Assembly (NCBI GenBank): GCA_014799505.1
Contig: JAAVHV010000009.1
Coordinates: 11,199 to 67,904 of the forward strand
Source: Clostridiales bacterium
GTDB lineage: Bacteria > Bacillota > Clostridia > Oscillospirales > Oscillospiraceae
Direction: 5' to 3'
DNA: 56,706 nt
This document shows, piece after piece, positions 14,032 through 22,591 of this stretch. The position numbers and the translations under genes were made by a program. Numbering within the stretch: position 1 is the stretch's first letter; each line of letters begins with the position of its first letter. Under the pieces are notes generated by a model, which had not been told where the DNA came from, searched no databases, and saw only the letters and a program-made list of their open reading frames with translations.

Positions 14032-15018
14032 TCAGTCTCCGGGGAAAAGAATACCTGCTTTTTTGCGGGAAGATTCCAGCGTCGCCACGACATCCAGCGT
14101 GACGTCCAACCGCTTATAGATGGCGGCATAATCGTCCGTCAGCACCAGCTTTGTCAGGTTCTGCACCTCATAAGACCAGCGATCCGGGTTAGGCTGGTCG
14201 TTGAAAGTCTCATCGCTGGTCTTTGTCACGACCCGTACCTCCGCAATGCCATTGCTCCCGTCTTTGATATAGATGTAGCCTTTCTCTCCCTCGATCTGGA
14301 AAGAGTTGACGCCCCATGTGTCTTTGGCCCCAGTGGACTGGCTGACAAAGCCATCATAGCACATCATCAAAATGCCGGAGGTATCGGCCATGCCAGGGTA
14401 GATGTTGGGGTAATATACAGCATCCTTTGGTTTGCCAAACAGGGCAATGTTCAGATAGACATTGTAGAAGTTCAGATCCATCAGGCAGCCGGCGCCGCAC
14501 TCCGGGTTAAAAACATTCGGCACCTCACCCTTCAGCAGTTGATCGTAACGGGCGGAATACTGGCTATAGTTCCCCAGCACCAGCTTGACCTTTCCGATTT
14601 TCGGCAGTTCCCGCTTCAGGACATCAAAATTCGGCAGGAACGCGGTGGGAACCGCCTCCACCAGAAACAGGTGCTTTTCCTTCGCAAGAGCAACCAGCTC
14701 CCGCGCCTGCTCCGCTTTGGTGCAGAAAGGCTTTTCGCAGATAACGTTTTTTCCTGCCAGCAGCGCTTTCTTGATTTGCCCATAGTGGAGCAGATTGGGC
14801 GTTGCAATATAGACGAAATTGACCTCATCATTCGCCAGAAAAGCGTCCATATCCGTATAGACCTTCTCTGCGCCATACTCCGCTGCCAAAGCCTTGCCTT
14901 TATCCTCAGTGCGGGAATATACGGCGGCCAGCCGAATACCATCCGTTGCTTTCACATTGTCCAAAATAGAGTGGACGATTGCACCGGAACCTATGGTTCC
15001 AAGTCTGATTTCTTCCAT
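14032..15018 (-). CDS. Gfo/Idh/MocA-family oxidoreductase
   Basis: A 328-residue NAD(P)-dependent sugar dehydrogenase-like protein. The N-terminal Rossmann fold has LGTIGSGAIVHSIL (glycine motif) and the family motif CEKPF around residues 95-100 (EKP lysine), followed by the alpha/beta substrate domain with GCLMDLNFYNVYL. Length is typical. It is encoded 33 bases after the NagA gene on the same strand, so it probably acts on an amino sugar or related carbohydrate, but the substrate cannot be read from sequence. An AGGAGGC site precedes the ATG at 15018. Confidence 0.85.
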   Translation of the reverse strand: MEEIRLGTIGSGAIVHSILDNVKATDGIRLAAVYSRTEDKGKALAAEYGAEKVYTDMDAFLANDEVNFVYIATPNLLHYGQIKKALLAGKNVICEKPFCTKAEQARELVALAKEKHLFLVEAVPTAFLPNFDVLKRELPKIGKVKLVLGNYSQYSARYDQLLKGEVPNVFNPECGAGCLMDLNFYNVYLNIALFGKPKDAVYYPNIYPGMADTSGILMMCYDGFVSQSTGAKDTWGVNSFQIEGEKGYIYIKDGSNGIAEVRVVTKTSDETFNDQPNPDRWSYEVQNLTKLVLTDDYAAIYKRLDVTLDVVATLESSRKKAGILFPGD

Positions 15019-15051
15019 GTGGATGCCTCCTTTTTACCGACTGTGCTTATG

Positions 15052-16179
15052 TTACATGGGAAGAATTTTTCCGCCAACGATGATCGTCTTCGGATGAAGC
15101 TCTTTATCCAAAATCAGGATATCAGCTTCCGCGCCGGTTTCTATGCTGCCGATCCTGCCCTCCTCGCCAATGGCCCGGGCAGGATTGATCGTAGCGGCTT
15201 TCAGCGCGGCTTCCAGCGGTACGCCAAATTTCACCGTGCGGCGGACGCACTCGGCAAGATTTGTCGTAGAAGCGGCAATCGACCCATTTGCAAGATACGC
15301 GCAGCCGTTCCGTACAAAGACCGCCTGCTTGCCAAGTTCATACTCACCGTCCGGCAGGCCGCAGGCTTTCATCGCGTCGCTGATGATGCAGACCCTGTCT
15401 CCAAACATGGCGAACGTCGCTTTTACCACCGCGGGATGGACGTGAATACCATCACAAATCAACTCGACGTACCGGGTATGTTCCGCCGCCGCTCCGATCA
15501 CACCGGGAGCGCGGTGCGTAAAAGCGGGCATCGCGTTATAAAGGTGGGTAACGTGCGACGCGCCATTTTTGAAAGCGGCCACCGCCGTATCGTAATCAGC
15601 CTGGGTATGGGCAATACTCACAACGCAGTCCTTGCTCGCTTTTTGGATAAACTCCATTGCGCCGTCAAGCTCCGGTGCCACATCGATCAATTTCACATGA
15701 TAACCGGATTTCTCGTTGACGCGGCTGAAAAAATCGTAATCCGGATTGACGATGAACTTCTCATTTTGCGCACCGCGTTTCGCCTTTGAAACGAATGGGC
15801 CTTCCATGTTGATCCCACAAATCTTAGCGCTATATTCAGCCGGATCGGCCATGCGGGTTTTTACCGCTTCAGCGACCTCACTGAGGACATCCTCCCCAAG
15901 CGTCATCGTCGTGGCGCAAAAGCTGGTTACCCCTTGCTTTGCGAGGTGAGCGGCCATAATATCAAGGGCCCCTACCGTCCCGTCACAGCAATCGCTCCCG
16001 TCCGCACCATGGATGTGAAGGTCGATATATCCCGGCACAACGTACATACCTTCAGCATCTATCGCGTCCGCCTCCGGCGCGAAGCTGGACACATCGGATA
16101 TCTTGCCGTGGTTAATGCTGACATTGGTTTTGCCAAAGCTGCCATCCTTGAAAAATGCAGTGCCGTTTTTAATTTGCAT
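15052..16179 (-). CDS. nagA: N-acetylglucosamine-6-phosphate deacetylase
   Basis: A 375-residue amidohydrolase that deacetylates GlcNAc-6-phosphate to GlcN-6-phosphate in amino-sugar catabolism. The start at 16179 is chosen since AAGGAG lies nine bases upstream; ATGs at 16185 and 16203 are too close to or outside the site. Motifs: metal-binding YIDLHIHGADG (HxH), EGPFVSKAKRGAQ with the metal-ligand Glu, IAHTQADYD and HLYNAM (His ligands), ICDGIHVHP, and ISDAMKACG with the catalytic Asp. The full-length and metal residues are intact. No nagB is in the window; the downstream Gfo/Idh/MocA gene is its only operon partner here. Confidence 0.93.
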   Translation of the reverse strand: MQIKNGTAFFKDGSFGKTNVSINHGKISDVSSFAPEADAIDAEGMYVVPGYIDLHIHGADGSDCCDGTVGALDIMAAHLAKQGVTSFCATTMTLGEDVLSEVAEAVKTRMADPAEYSAKICGINMEGPFVSKAKRGAQNEKFIVNPDYDFFSRVNEKSGYHVKLIDVAPELDGAMEFIQKASKDCVVSIAHTQADYDTAVAAFKNGASHVTHLYNAMPAFTHRAPGVIGAAAEHTRYVELICDGIHVHPAVVKATFAMFGDRVCIISDAMKACGLPDGEYELGKQAVFVRNGCAYLANGSIAASTTNLAECVRRTVKFGVPLEAALKAATINPARAIGEEGRIGSIETGAEADILILDKELHPKTIIVGGKILPM

Positions 16180-16397
16180 ATTCATGCACTCCTTTACTTC
16201 CACGTTTTCACTGCATATAGGGAGCCGTTAAAAATCAGCATAGACTAACCTTTCAACGTTTTAACATCTACCATATCTAAAATCAAGCGTAGACAACGGG
16301 GATAACCATTACCCTGGATCAAACTCATTTGATGTGGATTTCTGCTTAAAATATGCTGCACTACAGCCCCATGATTTGAGACCAAACCGGCTTTGAG

Positions 16398-16757
16398 GTG
16401 CGGGTATGTCAGCTGTTCCTCATGCTGGCGGACTGGGACAGTCCGGGGATGGAGGCACGGATCACGCTGGTGATTTTGGCCATTAACCTGGCAGGCTCTC
16501 TCTGGCTTCCCGGCTGATCCGCATCCACCAAAGCGCTCCGCCTGAGATCTTATAAGAAGTCGGAGTTTGGATGCATCCCGTTCAGTGCCCCCTGGCTGGA
16601 TTTATACCAGGGATTATCCTATCAGTATTTTAGTGCTGTACCCAGTATGGCATACCCTGTCCGTCAACTGGCTCCGTTGGCATGGATGACCCCTCAATAC
16701 CGGCGGAAGGACTTCTCTTTATACCAGGTCAGCCGTTTCTTTTGTGCAAAACTATGA
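16398..16757 (+). pseudogene. possible gene remnant with an internal stop
   Basis: The frame from GTG 16398 to the stop at 16755-16757 is open except for one TGA (16515-16517). It reads as a hydrophobic segment (LVILAINLAGSLWLPG) then a polar segment (YQGLSYQYFSAVPSMAYPVR). Codon use is less GC-rich than neighbouring genes and there is no ribosome-binding site. I do not recognise a family; it may be a decayed gene or chance. The rest of the 16180-16918 gap holds the nagA upstream region and the tct control region. Confidence 0.25.
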
Positions 16758-16774
16758 TTACAAAATAAAGTATC

Positions 16775-16837
16775 AGACAGATTTTGTCTATGCTTACCAT
16801 AACCATACAACTTATTCATTTTTTCTTTGTAAGTTGT
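16775..16837 (+). promoter_or_regulatory. inverted repeats upstream of the tct-sulfatase operon
   Basis: AGACA-N5-TGTCT (16775-16789) and ACAACTTA (16807-16814) with TAAGTTGT (16830-16837) are inverted repeats in an AT-rich region 82-145 bases before tctC. A weak promoter (TTGCGC, 17 bases, TATGTT) follows around 16837-16866. These are candidates for binding by the GntR/LacI-type regulator encoded in the operon. Confidence 0.35.
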
Positions 16838-16918
16838 TGCGCCAAATTTTTTCATATGCTATGTTTGAATCAGCCGGGAGATATCCCTCCCCCAACAGTT
16901 TTGAAAAGGAGAATGAAC

Positions 16919-17884
16919 ATGAAAAAGAGAGTGCTGAGCCTCAGTCTTGCCCTCGTCCTTCTCACCGCCACCCTGGCCGGGTGCGGCGGCAAGAAGAACG
17001 CCACTTGGAAGGTCACCTGCCCCTGGGCCCCCTCCGGCGTGGCCGCCATGGTGAGCCAGCAGGCCGCTACCAAGTCCACCAGCTATTCCGACACCATCAC
17101 CCTGGTGGCCGAGGCCCAAAAGGGCGACGCCGCCACCGTGAACACCTGGGTGGCGGACACCAAGGCCAATGACACCGAGCTGGTGTTCGTGGGCGAGGGC
17201 CTGCTGTCCATCACCTCCATCCTGGATCCCGCCAAGCTCCAGTTCGGCTACGAGGACTTCGTGTTCGTGGAGAACCTGTACTCCTCCATCTTCGTGCTGT
17301 CCGCCGATGCCAGCCTGGGCATCAACTCCATCGCCGACCTGGAAGCCTATGCCCAGAGCGCCGGTGAGATCAGCGTGGCCGTCAACGGCGCGACGGGCTC
17401 CGAAGCCTTCCTGGCCGCCTCTCTCTTCGGCGCCATGGGCGCGGGCAGCCAGCTGAAGCTGACCCCCTACCAGTCCGCCGCCGAGGCCGCCCAGGCCGTG
17501 GCCCGTGGCGAGACCCAGTTCGCCGTCTCCCACCAGTCCCAGATTCTGGAGACCTGGCAGCAGGGCGGCGTCACCGTGGTGTGCGCCTTTGACGAGAAGG
17601 CCATCGAGAACGGCCCCTTCGCCGGCGTTGAGGGCGTGGGCTCCAAGGGCTACCCCTACTTCCGCAACCGCTGCTTCGTCATGGCCCGCGCCGGCACCGA
17701 TGAGAAGAAGGTCGCCGAACTGAAGGAGCTGTACGGCAAGATCCTGGCCGACAAGGAAGTGGCCGACTGGCTGCATGACACCATGCTGCTGGAGGTTGAC
17801 ACCATGTCCGTGGCCGACGTGGAGGCCCACATCGACAACGTGAAGGACATCGTAAATCAGTACAAGGACATCGTGGCCGGCTGA
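16919..17884 (+). CDS. tripartite tricarboxylate transporter substrate-binding lipoprotein (TctC-type)
   Basis: A 321-residue secreted binding protein. The ATG at 16919 has AAGGAG seven bases upstream. The N-terminus (MKKRVLSLSLALVLL, then the lipobox LAGC) is a lipoprotein signal with Cys about residue 22. The mature part follows the Bug/TctC fold: WKVTCPWAPSGVA is the usual first strand region, and GINSIADLEAYAQ and EISVAVNGATGSEAFLA form the second ligand loops. Family members bind carboxylates such as tricarboxylates, other organic acids or sugar acids. It is followed by an attenuating hairpin and then TctB and TctA. The sulfatase downstream suggests a sulfated or acidic ligand (inference). 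Confidence 0.85.
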   Translation: MKKRVLSLSLALVLLTATLAGCGGKKNATWKVTCPWAPSGVAAMVSQQAATKSTSYSDTITLVAEAQKGDAATVNTWVADTKANDTELVFVGEGLLSITSILDPAKLQFGYEDFVFVENLYSSIFVLSADASLGINSIADLEAYAQSAGEISVAVNGATGSEAFLAASLFGAMGAGSQLKLTPYQSAAEAAQAVARGETQFAVSHQSQILETWQQGGVTVVCAFDEKAIENGPFAGVEGVGSKGYPYFRNRCFVMARAGTDEKKVAELKELYGKILADKEVADWLHDTMLLEVDTMSVADVEAHIDNVKDIVNQYKDIVAG

Positions 17885-17897
17885 GCCGCATAGAAAC

Positions 17898-17942
17898 AAC
17901 GGGGAATGGGACTGGGACAACGCCCGCCCATTCCCCGTTTTA
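17898..17942 (+). terminator. intercistronic hairpin behind tctC
   Basis: The arms AACGGGGAATGGG and CCCATTCCCCGTT flank a 16-base loop, with TTTAT following. It probably terminates part of the transcripts so that the binding protein is made in excess over the membrane subunits. Confidence 0.7.
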
Positions 17943-17995
17943 TCCCTTCAAAAACCACAAATATTATTTTGAGAGAAAGTGGAAGGAGGAGAACC

Positions 17996-18511
17996 ATGAA
18001 AGATCAGCTTGACCGCCTCGACGCTCGTCTGGACGCCATTGGCAAACGTCTGGGAGAAAAAGAGCTGCGCTTCCCGGTGGATCTTGTGACGGGAATTCTC
18101 TTTGCCCTGTTTGCCCTGGTAATCCTGTGGGTCATGCCGGATCAGGTGGTGGTCTCGGAGAAGGACGTGGTCAACGGCCGGGCCTTCCCCACCCTGCTGA
18201 TGGCGGTGATGCTGCTGTGCTGCGTCATGCTCATCGGCAAAGAGCTGTATAAGCTGGCCACCAAGCAGCCCCTCACCTGGAAGACCATCAACCTGCTGGT
18301 GGAGATAAAGGCCCTCATCATCCTGGCCATCCTGGCGGGCACCTATTTCCTGAGCAAGCTCACCGGGCTGTTTGTGGTGGGCGGCGTGTTCTGCTGCCTG
18401 GGCTTTTTGATCTACTTCCGGTGCCGGAAGCCGTCCTATTACATCATCACCGTGGCCCTGGCCGTGGGCATCTGGGCGGCTTTCCGGTTCGTCCTGGGCG
18501 TAGATTTCTAA
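17996..18511 (+). CDS. TctB-family small membrane subunit
   Basis: A 171-residue protein with a charged, coiled-coil-like N-terminus (MKDQLDRLDARLDAIGKRLG) and four predicted membrane helices: LVTGILFALFALVILWVM, FPTLLMAVMLLCCVMLIG, LIILAILAGTYFL with GLFVVGGVFCCLGFLIYF, and IITVALAVGIWAAF. This is the layout of the small TctB subunit of tripartite tricarboxylate transporters; sequence conservation in the family is weak and the call depends on its place between TctC and TctA. AAGGAGGAG precedes the ATG. Confidence 0.82.
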   Translation: MKDQLDRLDARLDAIGKRLGEKELRFPVDLVTGILFALFALVILWVMPDQVVVSEKDVVNGRAFPTLLMAVMLLCCVMLIGKELYKLATKQPLTWKTINLLVEIKALIILAILAGTYFLSKLTGLFVVGGVFCCLGFLIYFRCRKPSYYIITVALAVGIWAAFRFVLGVDF

Positions 18512-18530
18512 GAGAGAGGGGGAACCAATC

Positions 18531-20033
18531 ATGTTACAGCATATCCTGCCGGCCTCCGGGCTGCTGTTCACGCTGGAAAATATCCTGTGGATCAACATCG
18601 GCGTGTTCATCGGCTCGGTGTTTGCCGCCATACCCGGTCTGAGCGTCATCCTGTGCGTCATTTTGTTCCTGCCCGTCACCTACTCCATGACCGCCATCCC
18701 CGGCATGATGTTCCTCCTGGGCATCTACTGCGCCGGCGGCTACGGCGGCAGCGTGTCCGCCATCCTCATCAACACCCCCGGCACCCCCCACGCCGCCGCC
18801 ACCATGCTGGACGGCCACCCCCTGTCCGAGCAGGGCCGCACCAAGGCTGCGCTGAAGATCGCCCTGTACGCCTCCACCTTCGGCGGAATCTTCTCCGCGC
18901 TGACGCTGCTGTTCCTGGGCCCCCAGGTGGCAAAAGTCGCCGCCCAGCTGGGCACGGCGGAGTACTTCATGGTGTGCGTCTTTGGCCTGACTATCATCGC
19001 CGGCGTGTCCGGCAAGAGCATGATCAAGGGCCTCATCTCCGCCTGCCTGGGCCTGCTCATCTCCTGCATTGGCGCCGATCCTATGACCAGCTATGACCGC
19101 TTCACCTTTGGCGTCACCCGGCTGTATCTGGGGCTGGATCTGGCCGTCTGCCTCATCGGCCTGTTCGCCCTGGTGGAGATCATGGCCAAGGCGGAGAAAA
19201 AGCCGGGCCGCCTGGATCTGAACGCCGAAAAAATCAAGGACGACGGTGTCATCACCAAGGATGAGTACAAGCGGATGATCCGTCCCACCATCGTCTCCTC
19301 CATCATCGGCGTCATGGTGGGCATCATCCCGGGCACCGGCGCGTCGGAGGCGTCCTGGTTCAGCTACAACACCGCCAAGAATATGTCCAAGCGCAAGGAG
19401 GAGTTCGGCCACGGCTCCGTGGAGGGCATCGCCGCCGCCGAGTCGGCCAACAACGCCGTCACCGGCGCCACCCTCATCCCCCTGCTCACCCTGGGCATCC
19501 CCGGGGACGGCACCGTGGCCATCATGCTCTCCGCGCTGATGATCAACGGCCTGAACCCCGGCCTGAGCCTGTTCACCACACAGGGGGACATCATGTACGC
19601 CATCATGCTGGGCCTCATCCTGGTCAACCTGTTCATGCTGCTCCAGGGGAAATTCCTCACCTCCCTGTTCGCCAAGGTGGTGTCCATTCCCCAGGAGATT
19701 TTGACCCCCATTATCGTGATCTTCTGCTTTGCCGGGGCTTACTCGGTGAACGAGAACTACTTCGACGTGGGCGTGGCCCTGATTTTCGGCATCCTGGCCT
19801 GGGTCCTGCGCAAGCTGGAACTGCCCCCGGTGCCCATCCTGCTGGGCCTGGTGCTGGGCAGCATGACGGAGACCAACTTCCGCCGCGCCCTGCTCATCTC
19901 CAATGGAAGCCCCAAAATCTTCTTCAGCAGCGTGTACTGCATCATTTTCCTGATTCTTATCGCCGCGGCCGTGGGCACCATCGTGAGAGGCAAGGTGCTG
20001 GAGCGCAAAGCCGCCGCCAAAAAGGAGGACTGA
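18531..20033 (+). CDS. TctA-family large permease subunit
   Basis: A 500-residue integral membrane protein with about twelve helices. Conserved TctA features are seen in both halves: IPGLSVILCV and GGYGGSVSAILINTPGTPHA in the first, and a second half-copy VGIIPGTGASEASWFSYNTA with ESANNAVTGATLIPLLTLGIP. These Pro-Gly-rich re-entrant motifs are the family signature. The transporter is a sodium- or proton-coupled secondary system dependent on the TctC binding protein. It lies 19 bases after tctB and four bases before the sulfatase, so transport and desulfation are co-expressed. Confidence 0.92.
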   Translation: MLQHILPASGLLFTLENILWINIGVFIGSVFAAIPGLSVILCVILFLPVTYSMTAIPGMMFLLGIYCAGGYGGSVSAILINTPGTPHAAATMLDGHPLSEQGRTKAALKIALYASTFGGIFSALTLLFLGPQVAKVAAQLGTAEYFMVCVFGLTIIAGVSGKSMIKGLISACLGLLISCIGADPMTSYDRFTFGVTRLYLGLDLAVCLIGLFALVEIMAKAEKKPGRLDLNAEKIKDDGVITKDEYKRMIRPTIVSSIIGVMVGIIPGTGASEASWFSYNTAKNMSKRKEEFGHGSVEGIAAAESANNAVTGATLIPLLTLGIPGDGTVAIMLSALMINGLNPGLSLFTTQGDIMYAIMLGLILVNLFMLLQGKFLTSLFAKVVSIPQEILTPIIVIFCFAGAYSVNENYFDVGVALIFGILAWVLRKLELPPVPILLGLVLGSMTETNFRRALLISNGSPKIFFSSVYCIIFLILIAAAVGTIVRGKVLERKAAAKKED

Positions 20034-20037
20034 GCCC

Positions 20038-21390
20038 GTGGCCTATAACATTATTTTCTACTTCACCGACCAGCAGCGCTGGGACACCTGCGGCTGCTTT
20101 GGCCAGCCCCTGGACATCACCCCCAACCTGGATCGTCTGGCTGGGGAGGGCGTGAAGTTTGACAACGCCTTCTCCCCCCAGCCCGTGTGCGGCCCCTGCC
20201 GGGCCCTGTTCCAGACGGGACGCTACCCCACCGAGACGGGCTGCTTTCGCAACAACATCATGCTCCCCGCCAATGTCAAAACGCTGGGCAGCTATATCGA
20301 AGAGGCGGGCTATGAGACCGCCTACATCGGCAAGTGGCACCTGGCCAGCGATGGCGAGCTGGAGAAGCCCCCCACCATCGACCACACCGTCACCGCCATC
20401 CCCCCGGAGCTGCGGGGCGGGTACACCGGTTATTGGCGGGCCGCCGACGTCCTGGAGTTCACCTCCCATGGCTACGACGGCTTTGTCTTTGACGAAAACA
20501 ACAACCGCATCGACTTCAAGGGCTACCGGGCGGACTGTATCAATGACATGGCGCTGGAGTTCTTCGACACCTACGACAGGAAAAAACCCTTCTTCATGAC
20601 CATCTCCCAGATCGAACCCCACCACCAGAACGACCGGAAGCACTACGAGGGGCCGGACGGCTCCAAGGAGCGGTTCAAAAACTTTATCCTTCCGGAGGAT
20701 TTGAAGATCCTGGGCGGCAACGCCGCGGAGGAGTACCCCGACTACCTGGGCCAGTGCGCCAGCCTGGACGAGAACCTGGGCCGTCTGGTGGACCGGCTGA
20801 AGAAGGAGGGGCTGTATGAGAGCACGGTCATCATCTTCGCCTCTGACCACGGCTCCCATTTCCTGACCCGCAACCGGGACGACCACCTCAACGGCTATGA
20901 TGATTACAAGCGCTCCTGCCACGACGGCTGCCTCCATGTGCCCCTGGTCATCGCGGGCGGCCCCTTTAAGGGCGGCATCGCGGTGGAGGAGCTTGTGAGT
21001 ACCGAGAGCCTGCCCAAAACCATCCTGGCCCTGGCCGGGGTAGACGTGGGCGACGCCATGATCGGAGAAAACCTCCTTGACGTGGTGGAGAAAAAGGACG
21101 ATAATAGACCCAACCAGGTATTCGCGCAAATTTCGGAGAGCCGGGTGGGCCGGTGCATCCGCACGCCGGACTGGCTCTATTCCGTCTACGCCCCCGGCGT
21201 CAACGGCGGCGAGGCGGCGGCCTCTGACACCTACGCCGACGACTTCCTCTACGACCTGAGCAAGGATCCCTGGCAGCTGGACAACCGGGTGGGCGACCCC
21301 GCCTATGCCCAGGTGAAAGCGGATCTGCGCGTCCGTCTGCTGGACTGGATTGAGCGGGCGGAGGGGACCCGGCCCGTCATCACAGATTAA
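20038..21390 (+). CDS. Cys-type sulfatase
   Basis: A 450-residue alkaline-phosphatase-superfamily sulfatase that removes sulfate esters. It starts at GTG 20038 with AAAGGAGG nine bases upstream. The metal site begins with YFTDQQRWDTCGC; the formylglycine motif is C51-G-P-C-R55 followed by ALFQTGRYPTETG, so Cys51 must be oxidised to formylglycine. Further active-site motifs are IGKWHLA and FASDHGSHF. No signal peptide is seen, so it acts in the cytoplasm on imported substrate. The maturase two genes downstream completes the system. The substrate is unknown; the transporter in the same operon suggests a small sulfated acid or sugar. Confidence 0.93.
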   Translation: MAYNIIFYFTDQQRWDTCGCFGQPLDITPNLDRLAGEGVKFDNAFSPQPVCGPCRALFQTGRYPTETGCFRNNIMLPANVKTLGSYIEEAGYETAYIGKWHLASDGELEKPPTIDHTVTAIPPELRGGYTGYWRAADVLEFTSHGYDGFVFDENNNRIDFKGYRADCINDMALEFFDTYDRKKPFFMTISQIEPHHQNDRKHYEGPDGSKERFKNFILPEDLKILGGNAAEEYPDYLGQCASLDENLGRLVDRLKKEGLYESTVIIFASDHGSHFLTRNRDDHLNGYDDYKRSCHDGCLHVPLVIAGGPFKGGIAVEELVSTESLPKTILALAGVDVGDAMIGENLLDVVEKKDDNRPNQVFAQISESRVGRCIRTPDWLYSVYAPGVNGGEAAASDTYADDFLYDLSKDPWQLDNRVGDPAYAQVKADLRVRLLDWIERAEGTRPVITD

Positions 21391-21396
21391 AAAACT

Positions 21397-21426
21397 GCGC
21401 AAGGGCGGCCATGGCCGCCCTTGCGT
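21397..21426. terminator. palindromic hairpin behind the sulfatase gene
   Basis: CGCAAGGGCGGCC, AT, GGCCGCCCTTGCG forms a perfect hairpin. There is no strong T-tract, so read-through into the regulator gene 29 bases later is likely. Confidence 0.65.
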
Positions 21427-21454
21427 CTATGTGCAGAGACAGAGGTGAGAGCCT

Positions 21455-22591
21455 ATGAACGGCAGGGATCGAAAATGGGAAATGGTGTACTCATGGGTGC
21501 GGGCCTATATTGAGGAGAACAAGTTCTCCGGCAACACTCGAATCCCCTCGGAAAACGCCCTGAGCCGCCGGCTGTCGGTGAGCCGGGAGACGGTTCGCGC
21601 CGCCCTGGACTGCCTGACCCAGGAGGGGCTGCTGCGCAAGGTCAAGGGCAGCGGCACCTACATCAACAAGGAGCAGGCCCTGTCCTGGGAGCCCGGCGGC
21701 AGCGGAGGACGGATCAAGATCGGCCTCATCCTCCAGGGGCAGGACGGTGACGCCAACTCCAGCCTCATGGACGGCATCCGCAGCATCCTGCCCCCGGACC
21801 AGGTGGATCTGCGCACCTTTCTGACGGATAACAAGTTCGCCAACGAGCGCCGCTGCCTCCAGTCCGTGGTCAACCAGGGGTTTCAGGGATTCATCGTGGA
21901 CGGAGTGAAGGCGAGCCTCCTCAACCCCAACCTGGACTGCTACCAGAAAATTTATCAAAAACACATCCCGGTGATCTTCTACAACAACTACTACAAGAAC
22001 CTGAAGTATCCCCGGGTGGTGGTCAACGACCTCCAGTGCGCACGGGAGCTCATCGGCCCGCTGATCCAGGCGGGCCACCGGCACATCGCGGGCATCTTCC
22101 TGTACGACAACTATCAGAGCATCGAGAAGTTCCAGGGCATGGTAGAGGCCCTACGGCAGAACGGGGTTGAGTATCAGGATGACTACATCAAGTGGTGTAT
22201 CTCCAACGAAGCCCACGACGACCGGTTCACCCGATCCATCGACCGGTTTTTGAAGGGTTTGCCCCGCTGTACCGCCATCGTGTGCTGCAATTATATGATC
22301 TATCGCCTGGTGCGGCAGGTGCTGGACAAGCAGGGGCGGCGGGTGCCGGGGGACTGCTCCCTGGTGTGCTTCGACTACTCCGGCCAGGACTGGGAGGCGG
22401 AGGGTATCACCTGCTCCATCCATCAGGGCCGGGAGATCGGACGGGAGGTAGCCTCCCGTCTCATGAAAATGATCCGCAACCGGGACTGTGAGGATAAGAA
22501 CTATTCCTATGTGCTGGCCCCGAAAATCTATGTGGGCCGATCCATCGAACCTGTCCACCCTGCGGAAAGGAGGAAGCCATGCCCCCATTGA
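21455..22591 (+). CDS. GntR/LacI-hybrid transcriptional regulator (AraR-like)
   Basis: A 378-residue regulator. Residues about 8-72 are a GntR winged helix (IPSENALSRRLSVSRETVRA and LRKVKGSGTYINK). From about 88 it is a LacI-type periplasmic-binding fold (KIGLILQGQDG, VNDLQCARELIGPLIQAGHR, TAIVCCNYMIYRLVRQVL, GDCSLVCFDYSGQDW). This domain order is that of the AraR-type regulators, which release DNA on binding a sugar. Its location between sulfatase and maturase genes makes it the probable regulator of this operon, sensing the desulfated or imported ligand. It overlaps the maturase gene by 13 bases. Confidence 0.88.
   Translation: MNGRDRKWEMVYSWVRAYIEENKFSGNTRIPSENALSRRLSVSRETVRAALDCLTQEGLLRKVKGSGTYINKEQALSWEPGGSGGRIKIGLILQGQDGDANSSLMDGIRSILPPDQVDLRTFLTDNKFANERRCLQSVVNQGFQGFIVDGVKASLLNPNLDCYQKIYQKHIPVIFYNNYYKNLKYPRVVVNDLQCARELIGPLIQAGHRHIAGIFLYDNYQSIEKFQGMVEALRQNGVEYQDDYIKWCISNEAHDDRFTRSIDRFLKGLPRCTAIVCCNYMIYRLVRQVLDKQGRRVPGDCSLVCFDYSGQDWEAEGITCSIHQGREIGREVASRLMKMIRNRDCEDKNYSYVLAPKIYVGRSIEPVHPAERRKPCPH

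Noticed and set aside
16204-16760. Riboswitch upstream of nagA or tctC
   Set aside because: No recognisable conserved riboswitch core was seen; only short inverted repeats and a possible gene remnant.
16859-17920. 353-codon minus-strand frame rich in Gly and His
   Set aside because: Antisense to tctC; composition is the mirror of GC-rich codons and there is no ribosome-binding site.
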